Below, in pieces: positions 47,981 to 59,400 of a DNA stretch of 64,000 bases; position 1 is the stretch's first letter, and the number at the start of each line of letters is the position of its first letter. Position numbers and translations under genes: made by a program. Source of the stretch: Pomphorhynchus laevis. Taxonomy: Eukaryota > Acanthocephala > Palaeacanthocephala > Echinorhynchida > Pomphorhynchidae. The stretch covers positions 29,897 to 93,896 of the forward strand of contig WNNJ02003239.1 of NCBI GenBank assembly GCA_012934845.2, read 5' to 3'. Below the pieces are notes generated by a model. It did no database searches, was not told where the DNA came from, and worked only from the letters and a program-made list of their open reading frames with translations.

Positions 47981-48320
47981 GATTATTCCTGTCAGTTCCA
48001 GATTATTTCTGTCAGTTCCAGATTATTCCTGTCAGTTCCAGATTATTACTGTCAGTTCCAGATTATTACTGTCAGTTCCAGATTATTCCTGTCAGTTCCA
48101 GATTATTCCTGTCAGTTCCAGATTATTCCTGTCAGTTCCAGGTTATTCCTGTCAGTTCCAGATTATTCCTGTCAGTTCCAGATTATTCCTGTCAGTTCCA
48201 GATTATTCCTGTCAGTTCCAGATTATTCCTGTCAGTTCCAGATTATTCCTGTCAGTTCCAGATTATTCCTGTCAGTTCCAGATTATTCCTGTCAGTTCCA
48301 GATTATTCCTGTCAGTTCCA
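47981..48320 (+). repeat. 20-bp tandem array, 17 units, 5' of LINE A3 ORF1
   Basis: Unit gattattcctgtcagttcca repeated 17 times with only a few single-base variants. It ends 44 nt before the A3 ORF1 ATG at 48365. Rotated to ttccagattattcctgtcag, it matches the A5 unit ttgcagatcaattcaatcag at 14 of 20 positions. No spacers, so not CRISPR. Confidence 0.96.
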
Positions 48321-48364
48321 CTCGCTACGATCGCGGATTGAGCTGAATCTATCGAAAAAAGTTC

Positions 48365-51300
48365 ATGCCTAAAAAAGCGCGATCTCAGATCCCTGTTCCT
48401 GATCAAGAATCTTCCACATCGGAATGCAATGATGGTTATACCAGCTTTGAAGTTGGATGCGATTCCAAAGATTGCGATGTATGGACACTTGTTCGTGTTA
48501 AAAAATCCGATCACTCGGTGTATAAACGTAAACATTTCACTTGCGGTTTTTGTACATCAGTACGACTACTACAGTTATCCTGCTCATCTACTCCTGTATC
48601 ACACACGATCACTCAGACCAATGCTGTTTTAGATGTTTCCTTCGCATCAACACCTGACTTCGCATCATATAATCCCATTATTGAACCTACTCTATCGCAC
48701 ACTCTCGTTCAACTACGTACCAAACTTCCATTAATCTTTCTCATTCTAACAATGCTAACGGTAAAGCTTTTCATCTCGTACCTCCTCTTTCCTATTCCTC
48801 CCCCAATCTAAATAAATCTCAAACTTCTTTATTATCCTCATGTACTCCTTACTCGACCTCCCCTGTATCACATCTCAATAATTTACACCCTTCCATCAAA
48901 ATCATTTCCAGTAACATTTCCGATCAAGCGATTCAACACTCCATTCCGGTCACTCATGCCCAACCTATTTTAATTCTCCTTACTCTACCTCCCACGTAAC
49001 ACTTCCAAATAATTTACATCCTTCATTTAAAATCATATCCAGTCACATCTCTGATCAACCGATTCAACACCCCGCTCCTGTCACACTTGCTCCAACCAAT
49101 ATTAATTCTTTATCAAGCACCCCTGTCATTTCCACTTCTATCTGCTCATCTACCTCGACGCCTACCAGCTTTGTCCGTCCACCACTTCCACGAAATCGTT
49201 TTCCTTCGCGCGATCGCTGTATAATCATATCAAACTTAAAGCTTTCCGAATCTGCTTCTCCACAATCTCGCCTCGATGATGATGTATCTGCTTTCAGGTC
49301 TATCCTAGCAACCATTCTTCCTGATGATAACCCATCACTCTTCAATAATATCGCTCCTGTATCCTTTATTCGTTTAAACAAATCCACTAAATCCAATCAT
49401 CTGTCTTCCACTCTTAAAAAATCGTTTTCCGACATAGTTCACATGCATCTTCGGTACTCTCCCAACGTTTTAAACTTCTTACCACTTCATCTACTTGCCG
49501 TATCTTTCCTGACCGCTCCCCTTCTGATATTGCCCAGCTCAATTTAGCTCGCATTGAAAAATATCGACGTGAAACAAACGGCGAGTCATCCTTATCTATA
49601 CGTAAAATCAACGGAAATTTTCACGTTCTTCACACAAGGCCAAAAATTCGATGGCGTCCCATCTCTCCCCTTGTCTTCTTCGCTAGTCGATCTCGCTCCT
49701 AAGCATACTTTTCGTCTTAGTCTATTAAATACTCGCTCCATTCTTCATAAAGCTGATATGCTTCTCGATATCTTCGATCAATTATCTATCGATATTCTCT
49801 GCATTACCGAATCCTGGCACTCTGACTCCGACGATCTTGCTATTCGTCGTCTATGTCGCTCTGGTTGTTCTCTAGTTGAATCAGCTCGTCAAATTACATC
49901 TCATACATCTACTGCGTCTAACCATGGCGGTATTGTTGCCATTGCTCGTCACCCAATGTCTTTACGTAAAATCAACGTTAACATCCGTTACACTTCGTTC
50001 GAATTACTCATATGCAGATTATCAACGCCTTTCCCTCTGGAACTTGTGATTGTATACCGTCCAGGTTCAGTTGCCCCATCACGTATCTTCTTTAACGACC
50101 TTGCAGATCTTATGTCTCACTGTTCATTGTCTTATACTCCTTCTTTTGTTCTCGGTGACTTTAACATTCGTCTTGATCGCCCGTCTGACTCTGACTCTAT
50201 CACTTTAACTAATCTTTTTTCTGATTTTAACTATAAATTACTTTCAACAAGCCCAACTCATATTCTCGGCGGTGCTCTCGACATCATTGCTGTTCCTAAC
50301 TGCTTCAATGACTATACTTCCTTGTCAGTTACTGATCCTGGTTTGTCCAATCATTTCCTTGTCACTCTTACTCTTACTCGTCCCCATCCTCCTTCTCCGC
50401 CTTTAACATAATCCACACCAAGTCGACCCTGGAAACTTCTCGATATCCCTATTCTCCGCACAACCTTAATCAATTCTTCACTCTTTTCACTTCCTCGTAA
50501 CTATCTCTCTCCCGATGATCTCTGCATTATGTTTAATTCTGAACTTACGTCGATCCTCAATAATCTTCTGCCTAGTCGACTTCGACATTTCCAGCGCTTG
50601 CGCCATTCTCCCTGGTTCGATTCTGACTGTAGTCTTTCTAAGCGTCGACTTCGTCACGCTTTTCGTATGTATAAACGCTTTCTTAAACGTTCTCCCAACT
50701 CACTCCCTCCAAATCTCCATGATTCTTACTTTTCTCTACGCCGTTCACATCTCATTCTTATACGTACTAAACGTACTCTCTTTTGGCGAAATCCAATTCC
50801 CACTCACTTGCTTAAAAATATCTGCTCCTCTATCTTACCCTTCCTAACCACATTGTTCAACTCGTCCATCTGTAGAAGTACATTTCCTTCCACATGGAAA
50901 TGCGCCACTGTTCGTCCTCTCATCAAAAAAACAATCTCTCGACTCCTCACTACCATCTTGTACCGTCCTATTTCACTTCTCCCAACCCTCTCTAAACTCC
51001 TTGAGCGTCTCGTTCTTAAGCAAGTTAATACATATCTCTTTTTCTCTAACTTATTTCCTGCCTTCCAATCCGCTTTATGCTCTAATTACTCTACCGAAAT
51101 TGCATGTCTTAAAGTTTATAACGACTTACTCATATCGCGCGATCATAAATTATGTAGTGTCATAGTTTCTCTTGATCTATCGTCTGCTTTTGACATCGTC
51201 GATCACTCGATTCTTCTACATCGCCTTCGTCATGATTATGGCTTCTCTTTACCCACTGTATCATGATTTTCTTCATATCTATCAAACCGTACATTTCGCG

Positions 51301-52355
51301 TATATTCTAACTCTTCTCTCTCCCATCCTTCGTCCATTCCGTCCGGTGTTCCACAAGGCTCCGTATTAGGCCCTATACTTTTCTCTCTTCTTCTTGGTGA
51401 TTTGTCTTCGATTTCTCATAAATTTAACTTCCATGTTATGCAATATGCTGATGACATTCTCATCTATGCTCATGCACCTGTTTATCGTATTCACGATCTT
51501 AGTGTTTCCGCTTCGGACTGTCTTGTCTCAATTTCCAATCATCTTTCTTCCCTTCGCCTTTCTCTGAATCCTGATAAATCCAAAATTATGTGGATCCTAC
51601 CTCGACGCCTCGGCTTCGAACCTCCCTCCGTATCATTAAATTCTACAATTCTTCCTATCTTTGATAATCTCGTTTTCCTAGGCTTCCATTTTGACAACCG
51701 ACTTTCACTTAAACCTTTCGTTAGAGATAAAGTACGCTCATCTACCTTGATACTCCGCAACCTCCGTCAAGTTCGTAGATTGATCGATTTCCCTTCTTGT
51801 ATGACTCTCATATCATCTCTCCTTTTTTTCTAGACTCGATTATTGTCTTAGTCTATTTTCCAACTCACCTAAATCCACTCTTCTTCCCCTACAACGCATC
51901 GTCAACGCAGCTGTCCGAATTCTCCTCCGTCTTCGTAGTTTTGATCATACATCCTACCATCTTGCTTCTCTCGATTTGCCTACAATTTATTGTCGTGTTC
52001 AAATTCGTCTTCTTATCGTTGCTTTCCGCCTTGTAACTTTTCATACCCCTTCATTTCTCAACCTTCCTTTTCTTGATAATTCTCGTCCTGTTTACTGTTC
52101 CTTGCGTTCCTGTAATTCCCTTCTTTTACATGTCCCAAACTACTCTACCTCCTTTGGACTCCGCTCCTTCCTGGTGGCTGCTCCTCTATCGTGGAATCAT
52201 CTGCCCATTCATATACGCCAATCAACTTCCCTGCAGTGCTTCAAACGACAAATCCGATCCCATTTTAACAATTTATCTGCTTGACTTTTTCATTTTTGTT
52301 TGTGGACTTGTAAGCGTACAGCTTGTACGCATTTGCCACATTAAATAAAGTTGTA
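48365..52355 (+). mobile_element. LINE family A copy A3 (diverged subfamily), plus strand
   Basis: ORF1 starts at 48365 (MPKKARSQIPVPDQES) with the Cys finger CDSKDCDVWT ... FTCGFC. The ORF1 C-terminal region follows around 49130-49650 in other frames (PLPRNRFPSRDRCIIISNLK-like block). ORF2 then runs from about 49650 to 52285. The 3' end, gtacgcatttgccacattaaataaa, is homologous to that of A7 and A2. All domains are present, but frameshifts and stops divide both ORFs. Protein-level divergence from A2 is clear, so it represents another lineage of the same family. Confidence 0.9.
49554..52284 (+). pseudogene. ORF2 of LINE A3, endonuclease-RT, broken
   Basis: Endonuclease block: [92 protein letters not shown] block: [34 protein letters not shown], motif A SLDLSSAFDIVDHSILLHRL (about 51165-51220), then GVPQGSVLGPILFS-like sequence in another frame, and catalytic [20 protein letters not shown] (about 51435). 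Tail: LRSFLVAAPLSWNHLP. A segment between the endonuclease and RT is missing relative to A2 (after KRTLFWR). At least four frame changes. Confidence 0.85.
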
Positions 52356-52364
52356 TTATTATTG

Positions 52365-53065
52365 TGTAAATGGAACGTAGTCAATACCTTGGCGTTACTG
52401 TGCACCGATTTATTAAAAACGCGGGAGAATACAATGCGTGTATACAGCGCAGCTAGGCGGATGATGCATATAATTAGGAGTTGTTTCTCCACACCGAATC
52501 CTCAGTCATTGGCCATATTATGCAAGGCTAAGATTCAACCATTGATCTAATATGATGTACCGGTTGCATTTCCATTTACAAAAGATGAAATCTCAAAATA
52601 TGAACGCATACTACACAGTGTCACACGCTTATCTCCTAGTTTGAGGACTCTCACTTATGAACAACAGATCTTTCATCGTAAATTGAGTTCCATATTTTGT
52701 CGCCTCGTGTTCCTAGGCATGTGTTCTATGTATCGCATCGTACATCAGTATGTAGGATTTCCCATTAAAGTTACTAGGAGAAATTGTTAACAATGAAGAA
52801 GAGGACATTGTCTTTGTCAAGATATTTTGTACAATGGAAAATTATCTACAAAATTTCGACTTTCCCACTGAACGTGTAACTTATGGAATGATTTACCCCC
52901 TTTCGTTGTGGATGCTGCGAGCTTTCTGGATTTTCGAAAAATGCTGAAGAATTGGTTGATGAAGCTGGATGTGGTACGTCGAATCGAGGCGTTCTACAAA
53001 TTCCCTTTTTTTATTGTCGTGATCGAGCAAAACAGCCTTGTGGCTTATTCTCTGTAGTAATAATA
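52365..53065 (+). mobile_element. LINE family C 3' fragment C4
   Basis: Encodes RVYSAARRMMHIIRSCFSTP, LAILCKAKIQPLI, YERILHSVTRLSPSLRTLTY, then FVVDAASFLDFRKMLKNWLM, as in LINE ORF2 C-termini. Its 3' end (gatcgagcaaaacagccttgtggctt) resembles that of C2. Broken and 5'-truncated. Confidence 0.75.
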
Positions 53066-53069
53066 TTAA

Positions 53070-53400
53070 TATCGACCTGGCTAGACCAATTCCGATTTTC
53101 ATGCGGAGCCACGTTATCATAATGGAAAATTTAGACTTGTGTTTCTCGCTGATCTTTGTCGCTAATACACTTAAAGTTGCGTCTGAAAACGCTGTTGTAG
53201 TCAGGTGAAGTCCGTAATAATCAAGTGATCGAGATATTAACCAATCGGATGCTCCTTTTAGTGAGACATATTTCAGGAAACGACTTGTGTTCGGTATGTC
53301 TATCTCAAGTGCCAAGCGAGCGAATTTGTGCCGATTGAAGTCAGCCGATCTTATTTGATCCGCTGCGTCCGATTGCAATTGTTCACGAATATAGAGCGAT
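53070..53400 (-). mobile_element. LINE family D fragment D4
   Basis: Minus strand encodes FLKYVSLKGASDWLISRSLD, YGLHLTTTAFSDATL, then, after an internal deletion, TWLRMKIGIGLARSI, matching the mid-domain and extreme C-terminus of the family. Confidence 0.65.
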
Positions 53401-53629
53401 TATAATTTTTTAATAATTATTATTAATAATACAATACATTATTGGGGTTTTCTCAAATGGGCCACTCTACAGACAGTAGCATTCATGTGTAATAAATAAT
53501 TTTTTCATCTTTTTTACTTTAGGACTCGTTCGTCATGATTCGATGCATCTGCTCTTTGACAGATAACCGTGTCGCGCGAATACAAATTGACGCGACACGC
53601 GCTAATGCGACACTAATAAGACGTCTTTT

Positions 53630-54900
53630 GTTAAATAGCCTTTTGATTTGCCAGCCATTTGATCATTTTGTGAGCTTCCGGATCTATTCCCCCACATGTC
53701 GAAAACTTAAGTGGCATGAACATTTGAATGATCGATGTCGACCATACGCTCCCCATATTTGGCGAATTTACGATTAGCATGATACGAGTGACTTTCATTT
53801 GGTGACTTTCCAATATAGAATGGTGCTAATGCATAAAAAATACAGATGTTTAGAAAACACCGCACCATTCCGCAACCGTATAATCCCCAACACGATACAT
53901 CATATCCGGCATTAATGTCTCTTGTAGTAGTTTCAACTTCGAACTGATAACCATCCGGTATTCGACTTAAACGTTGCTCTAATACGACATCCTTGCATAT
54001 GATATCCAATTCATTACCTATTAGGTTACGAATTAAGTCGTGGCGTATTATTGTAGTCACGCCATTCCGACATGATTTGAGTGTGCTAGATCTAGCCGGC
54101 TCCACATGCACATCTTGCCTTTCAATTCCGTAAAGATACGTTATATTGAACGCACATTTCATATATAAACTGTTTGGGCATTTAACTGTGATTGGGGATT
54201 AATTGTGGGTTTCACAGTGAGCCAAGATGACGCTCCTTTCTCTGCAGCAAATGTTATTATACTTATTGACTTGTCGTCTATCCGTTCTAACGTTTGTGAA
54301 ATTTTGTTGCTGGTTTCTAATTTGTTCTCCAGTGACAACTGTTCAGCTATGTTTTTGACGTACTGTAATGTTATTCCTCATATTACTGCTCACAATGGTG
54401 TCACACATTCTCGTTGATCGATTATTGATACTATCAGCATTCTCCTAATCGCCCAGAATACCTAATCCTCACACTGTCCTTAGCAATGAGCATACCATCC
54501 GAATAGTCCCAATTATATCACCTTGTCCAGTCAGCTTAGGTAGAAAAACTTTGTATATGAAGTTCTCCAAGTTCTTGAACGAGACGCTCTCTACCTTACA
54601 TATCTTCATTAAATACGTTCATTTGTGTTGCACAGCATATGTAAGAGCATTGTATGTCACATGTGCATATATTTCAGTAATGTCAGACAAATGCTATATC
54701 ATCCTACTACATTTCTCTACTTTCATCTTTACGAATGACTCTGTGAATGGATATGATCCGATTGGAGAGCCCAGATGAACAATACAATCATCAGTTACAT
54801 GGATTACTGTGCTACAAAAAATATTGTCAACTTGCTGTAGATAACCAGAATGTACAAATAATCTACTTTTGGATATGTTAACGTGGAATCCATATTCTGG
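53630..54900 (-). mobile_element. LINE family D copy D2, RT tail and restriction-like nuclease region
   Basis: Minus strand from 54900: EYGFHVNISKSRLFVHSG, VHLGSPIGSYPF, VFLPKLTGQGDIIG, then AEKGASSWLTVKP. A C-terminal frame (54162-53707) follows with STLKSCRNGVTTIIRHDLIR, ICKDVVLEQRL, GLYGCGMVRCFLNICIFYAL and KFAKYGERMVDIDHSNVHAT, ending TCGGIDPEAHKMIKWLANQK. The Cys...RH element plus a following acidic/Asp-Val block is the layout of a restriction-like endonuclease C-terminus. Several frameshifts. Confidence 0.75.
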
Positions 54901-54904
54901 ACCA

Positions 54905-56045
54905 ATATTCTCCTGCTTTCTTGACTTCGTTATGATTACGGCTTTTATTCATCCTCCATAGCATGGTTTGATTCATATCTCTCCGACCGTTCCTTTCGCG
55001 TCTGTTCAAATTCATCATCCTCCCATCCCAAACCTGTTTTTCGCGGGGTCCCACAAGGTTCAGCCCTAGGTCCCCTGCTTTTCTATCTTCTGCTTGGCGA
55101 TCTATCTCCGTTTATCAAACCTTACCATTTAACGTCATGCAATACGCCGATAACATCCTCATCTATGCTCATGAACCCGCACATCGCATACACGATATAG
55201 GAATTTCTGCCTCGAACTGTCTTTCTTATATCTATAAACGTCTCTCCAATCTACATCTCGTTCTAAACCACGACAAGTCCAAAATAATGTGGATCTTCCC
55301 CCTAAACCATACATATCTCCTCCCCTGTATCTTTTGCCACATCGATCATCCCCATAATACAAAATCTCACCATCTTAGGCTTCCATCTCGATGATCACCT
55401 TTCCCTTAAACCCTCGTCCGTGACAAGGTACGCTCGTCTAACTTAATTCTCCGTGATATCCGCAGTATCCGCTCCCTTATCGAATTCCGTTCTTGTATGT
55501 CTCTTCTTTCATAGTTTCTTTTCCCTAAAATTGATTGCTGTCTTAGCATTTTCGGCATATATCCAAATCCATCATCCTACCCTTACAAGAAATAATCAAC
55601 TCCGCCGTTCGAGTGCTTTCCGTCTCCGTCACCTCGACCACACATCCACATATATTGCCCAACTCTCCTGGCCCACCATCCACATCCGCATCAAACTCCG
55701 CATTCTTCTCGTTACTTTTTCTCATCGCTGTCGGCTCCCCGTCGTTCAGCAACCTTCTTTTCTTAAACGACACTCACCCCACCTCGCTATCGCTGCGTTC
55801 CCGTCATACCCTCTTACTCCACGTTCACAATTACTCCAGCAACTATGGTCTCTGATCCTTCCTCGTCACCGCCTCACTAGCCTGGGATCAACTCCCTTTC
55901 GACGTCCGCCGCGCTCCCTCCTTTATCACATTCAAACACTTCCTCCGTTCACACCTTTTCGACACATCATTTACATTTTTGTTTTGTAGTGGTCATGTAA
56001 GCGTGCACTGGCACGCATTTGCCACGTTAAAATAAATCTTTTTTT
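54905..56045 (+). mobile_element. LINE family A 3' copy A7
   Basis: 5'-truncated inside the RT. It encodes FRGVPQGSALGPLLFYLLLG, MQYADNILIYAHEPAHRIHD (catalytic YADD changed to YADN), [13 protein letters not shown], the RHLDHTSTYIAQLSWPTIHI tail, and a 3' terminus gcacgcatttgccacgttaaaataaa followed by a T-rich tail. The Asp to Asn change removes a catalytic residue. Confidence 0.87.
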
Positions 56046-56099
56046 TCTCTAGTGTAAACTCTGGAAGAATTTGGAGAATTTTGATGTGAATCAGTGAAT

Positions 56100-56165
56100 A
56101 TTCAGTCTTTTTGGAAGTCAATTTTTATGAATTGACTAATAAATTACAGAGTGAAACCGTAATAT
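56100..56165 (-). repeat. Repeat family E, short fragment
   Basis: Carries the reverse complement of ...tctgtaatttattagtcaattcataaaaattgac..., the segment shared by the three copies at 39.5-42.2 kb, just 5' of MTO1. Confidence 0.7.
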
Positions 56166-56455
56166 TCATTTGAACGACAGTAGTAGTTTACTTTCAACTT
56201 ATTATAATAATATAAATATGCACATATTTCCATGTTACTAGATTAAAAATAACGCAAATATCGACAAAATATAAAAAGCAGTAAAAACGTTATTTGCAAA
56301 TCAAATATTTGGCATGTTTTTATAACAGTATCTTGAAAAACTCTAATCCCGCTGCAAATAAAGCCTTGAACTCACACAACTACTTTCGTCCTTTCTATAC
56401 TGACTGTTTTTATATATTTATCTTATGGTAGCCTTACATTTGTTGTTGATCGTAG

Positions 56456-59400
56456 ATGCGCTGTCTTAAATTTTCGAATTATTCAATGCCTAACCACACA
56501 CAGCTTAGACGATCCATGTCCTTTGATGTTGCGGTAATAGGTGGCGGTCACGCTGGTTGTGAAGCGGCCTTAGCGTCATGTCGCGTAGGTGCTAAAACTT
56601 GTCTCATTAGTGATAATTACTTTACAATAGGTAAGTTTATTGTAATAGAATTTTATGACTTTTACATTTTCTATATAAAATTCCATACTTTTATTTTCAA
56701 TTTGCTAAAGGGAGGTTTAAATTTCAATAGTTTAACTGCGTAACCATTGTTATTCATAAAGATAAGATTTGATAATTCATAGTAAGCTAAGAGTACATCC
56801 TCTATGTGTTTATTCTAATATTATAATAAACTAAGTTAATCAAAGGACATAATTATTTATGCCTATATAAACCGAATCAGTATACTCAAAAAATGGTTTA
56901 CTCGATAAAATCAAATTTTATAATCATGTTCATATCGTAATTCCATTCATAAATGTAAACTGATATTTTTACCCTAAAATGACAATTTTTAATTGTTACT
57001 TTCAAGTGATGGCCTACAAAAACGATAATTATATGGTGTTGAAGTAATTGGGAACATGGAGTAAGAGGGAATCACGGGAACGCAACGATAGAGAGATGTG
57101 GCCAGTGCCGTTTAAGAAAACGAGGTTGATGAACGATGGGGAGCCGACAGTGATGAGACGAAAAGTTACTAGAGAGTGGAGTTGGATGCGGATGTGGATT
57201 GTGGGCCAGGAGAATTGGTCAAGATATGTGGATGTATCTCGAAACGACGGAGACGTAGGATCTCTCGAACCGCGGAGTTGATGATGCGCTGTAGGTGCAG
57301 GATTATGGATTTTGGAGAATCGACGAAAAGGCTGATGCGTTAATCGATTTTAAGGAAGAGAACCGATGAAAGGAGATATACATAAACGAAACTCGCTAAG
57401 TAGGCGGATACGGCGGATGTCACGGAGAATTAAATTAGACGGGCAAACGTTGTCACAGACGAAGGGTTTAAGGGAGAGGTGATCATCGAAATGGAATCCT
57501 AAGGAAGTGAGATTGTGGCTAATGATTGATGAGGCAAAAGATTCAGAGGGAAGAGATATGTTAGGTTTACGCGGTATGATCCACATTATTTTAGACTTGT
57601 CTATGTTTAGAACGAGACGAAGATAGGAAAGACGTTTGTAGATAGAAGAAAGACAGTCGGAGGCAGAAATTGCGATATCGTGTATGTGATGGGCGGATGC
57701 ATGAGCATATATGAGGATGTCAGCGGCGTATTGCATGACGTTAGATGAGTAAGGTTTGATGAGCAAGGTTTTATCCCTTCTGTCTTTGGCCGAAGTATTA
57801 AGATAAGGCGCTCTAAGAGCTTGGAAAGAGCAGGGAGGAGTGAAATATAGCGATATATTACAAAAAGGAAGTGAGGGTCGAGCGATAACTTCCTGTAACG
57901 GGTATCTTAACAATTAAACAAAATTTACTTAAAAGTGTTTCTCAAGCTTCTCATCTCGCGATTACCGGGCATAGTCCGCCTCGATTGGTTTCTTCGGAGG
58001 GGGTGAAAACTCCGGGTGGTTCAGTCGCATAGCGGCGTGTTGGATTGGCTGGAGGGCTCTGATCCCGCTGTACCTGAGGCCGTGACAATATTATGGAGAC
58101 TGCTTGTTTGATTTGGTTCGACATATCTAAACTGTTGTTTCTTTAATGTCTCATTTTTAGTTATTTTTTAGTAGTTGTTAGTTTATTTAAGAAATTCCTT
58201 ATTATTTATATAAAAGTGTTTCCTAACATTTACAAAATTTATAAATACAATTTAATGAAGGAGAAATGTCTTGCAATCCATCATTCGGTGGAGTCGGTAA
58301 AGGTCATCTTATGTTAGAAGTTGATGCTTTAGACGGTGTGTGTGCGCGAATTTGCGGTAAGCGACGTTTTTTTAATAATTTGAATATTCAATTCAAAGTT
58401 TAGATCAATCTGGTACGCACTATCGCAAATTGAATGAAAGTAAGGGACCTGCTTTGTGGGTGAGTACATAAAATCATGCACATTTTATTTAGAGTATGTT
58501 CTGCTTTATGAAATGCATTACAGGAAAGAGCGACAAATTTTTTCCGTAAAAATCAGTTTATTTCCAATAGCTGACTTTTGTCTTGGTGAAGATATCAGTA
58601 AAAATGGTTTTGAGGATAGAATAAAGGTTTTTTTTGTTCTTGTGAGGATAGCAGTCAGCTATTGAAATTCCACTAAGTTTTAAGAAATAAATTTATTTCA
58701 CTCTATCCCCTTTAATCAATAATTAAGACATGAATAAAACAGATTTGGAACATAATTCATTTTTTTTGAATGTTAAAATTATTGAATGCACTGATGGTAT
58801 TTCAATAATTTAAAAAATTAATCTTTATTTCACACTTTGTAATGTTCATAAAATTATTTTCATTGTTTAAGATGTTAGTATATACTTTTCTTATGATATG
58901 AACTTTACAAAAAATTAATGCTTTAATTTTTAGAACTTTAAAATCAGATAATTTCGCATTTTGCATGACCTACCACTTCTTACCTTGTTAGCAACATGTC
59001 TTGTTGGCGACATGTCTTGTTGGCGACATGTCTTGTTGGCGACATGTCTTGTTGGCGACATGTCTTGTTGGCGACATGTCTTGTTGGCGACATGTCTTGT
59101 TGGCGACATGTCTTGTTGGCGACATGTCTTGTTGGCGACATGTCTTGTTGGCGACATGTCTTGTTGGCGACATGTCTTGTTGGCGACATGTCTTGTTAGC
59201 GACATGTCTTGTTGGCGACATGTCTTGTTGGCGAGATGTCTTGTTGGTGAAATGTCTTGTTGGCGACATGCCTATAATAATAAGGATTTTCTTAATAAAA
59301 AAGATAACATGTTACACATTAAGGGATAAATAAGTAAATAAGTTGTAAAAAGTTAAGTCAACAATGAGACTGCATATTCTCTATAATCACTTCTTCTCAT

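Noticed and set aside
52893-53378. 161-codon minus frame considered as a host gene
   Set aside because: Its first part matches the family D LINE mid-domain, and its end runs antisense into the family C 3' fragment.
58930-59333. Long overlapping open frames on both strands through the 16-bp satellite
   Set aside because: A 16-bp unit cycles through all frames every 48 nt, so frames stay open by periodicity. No start context, domain or splice evidence.
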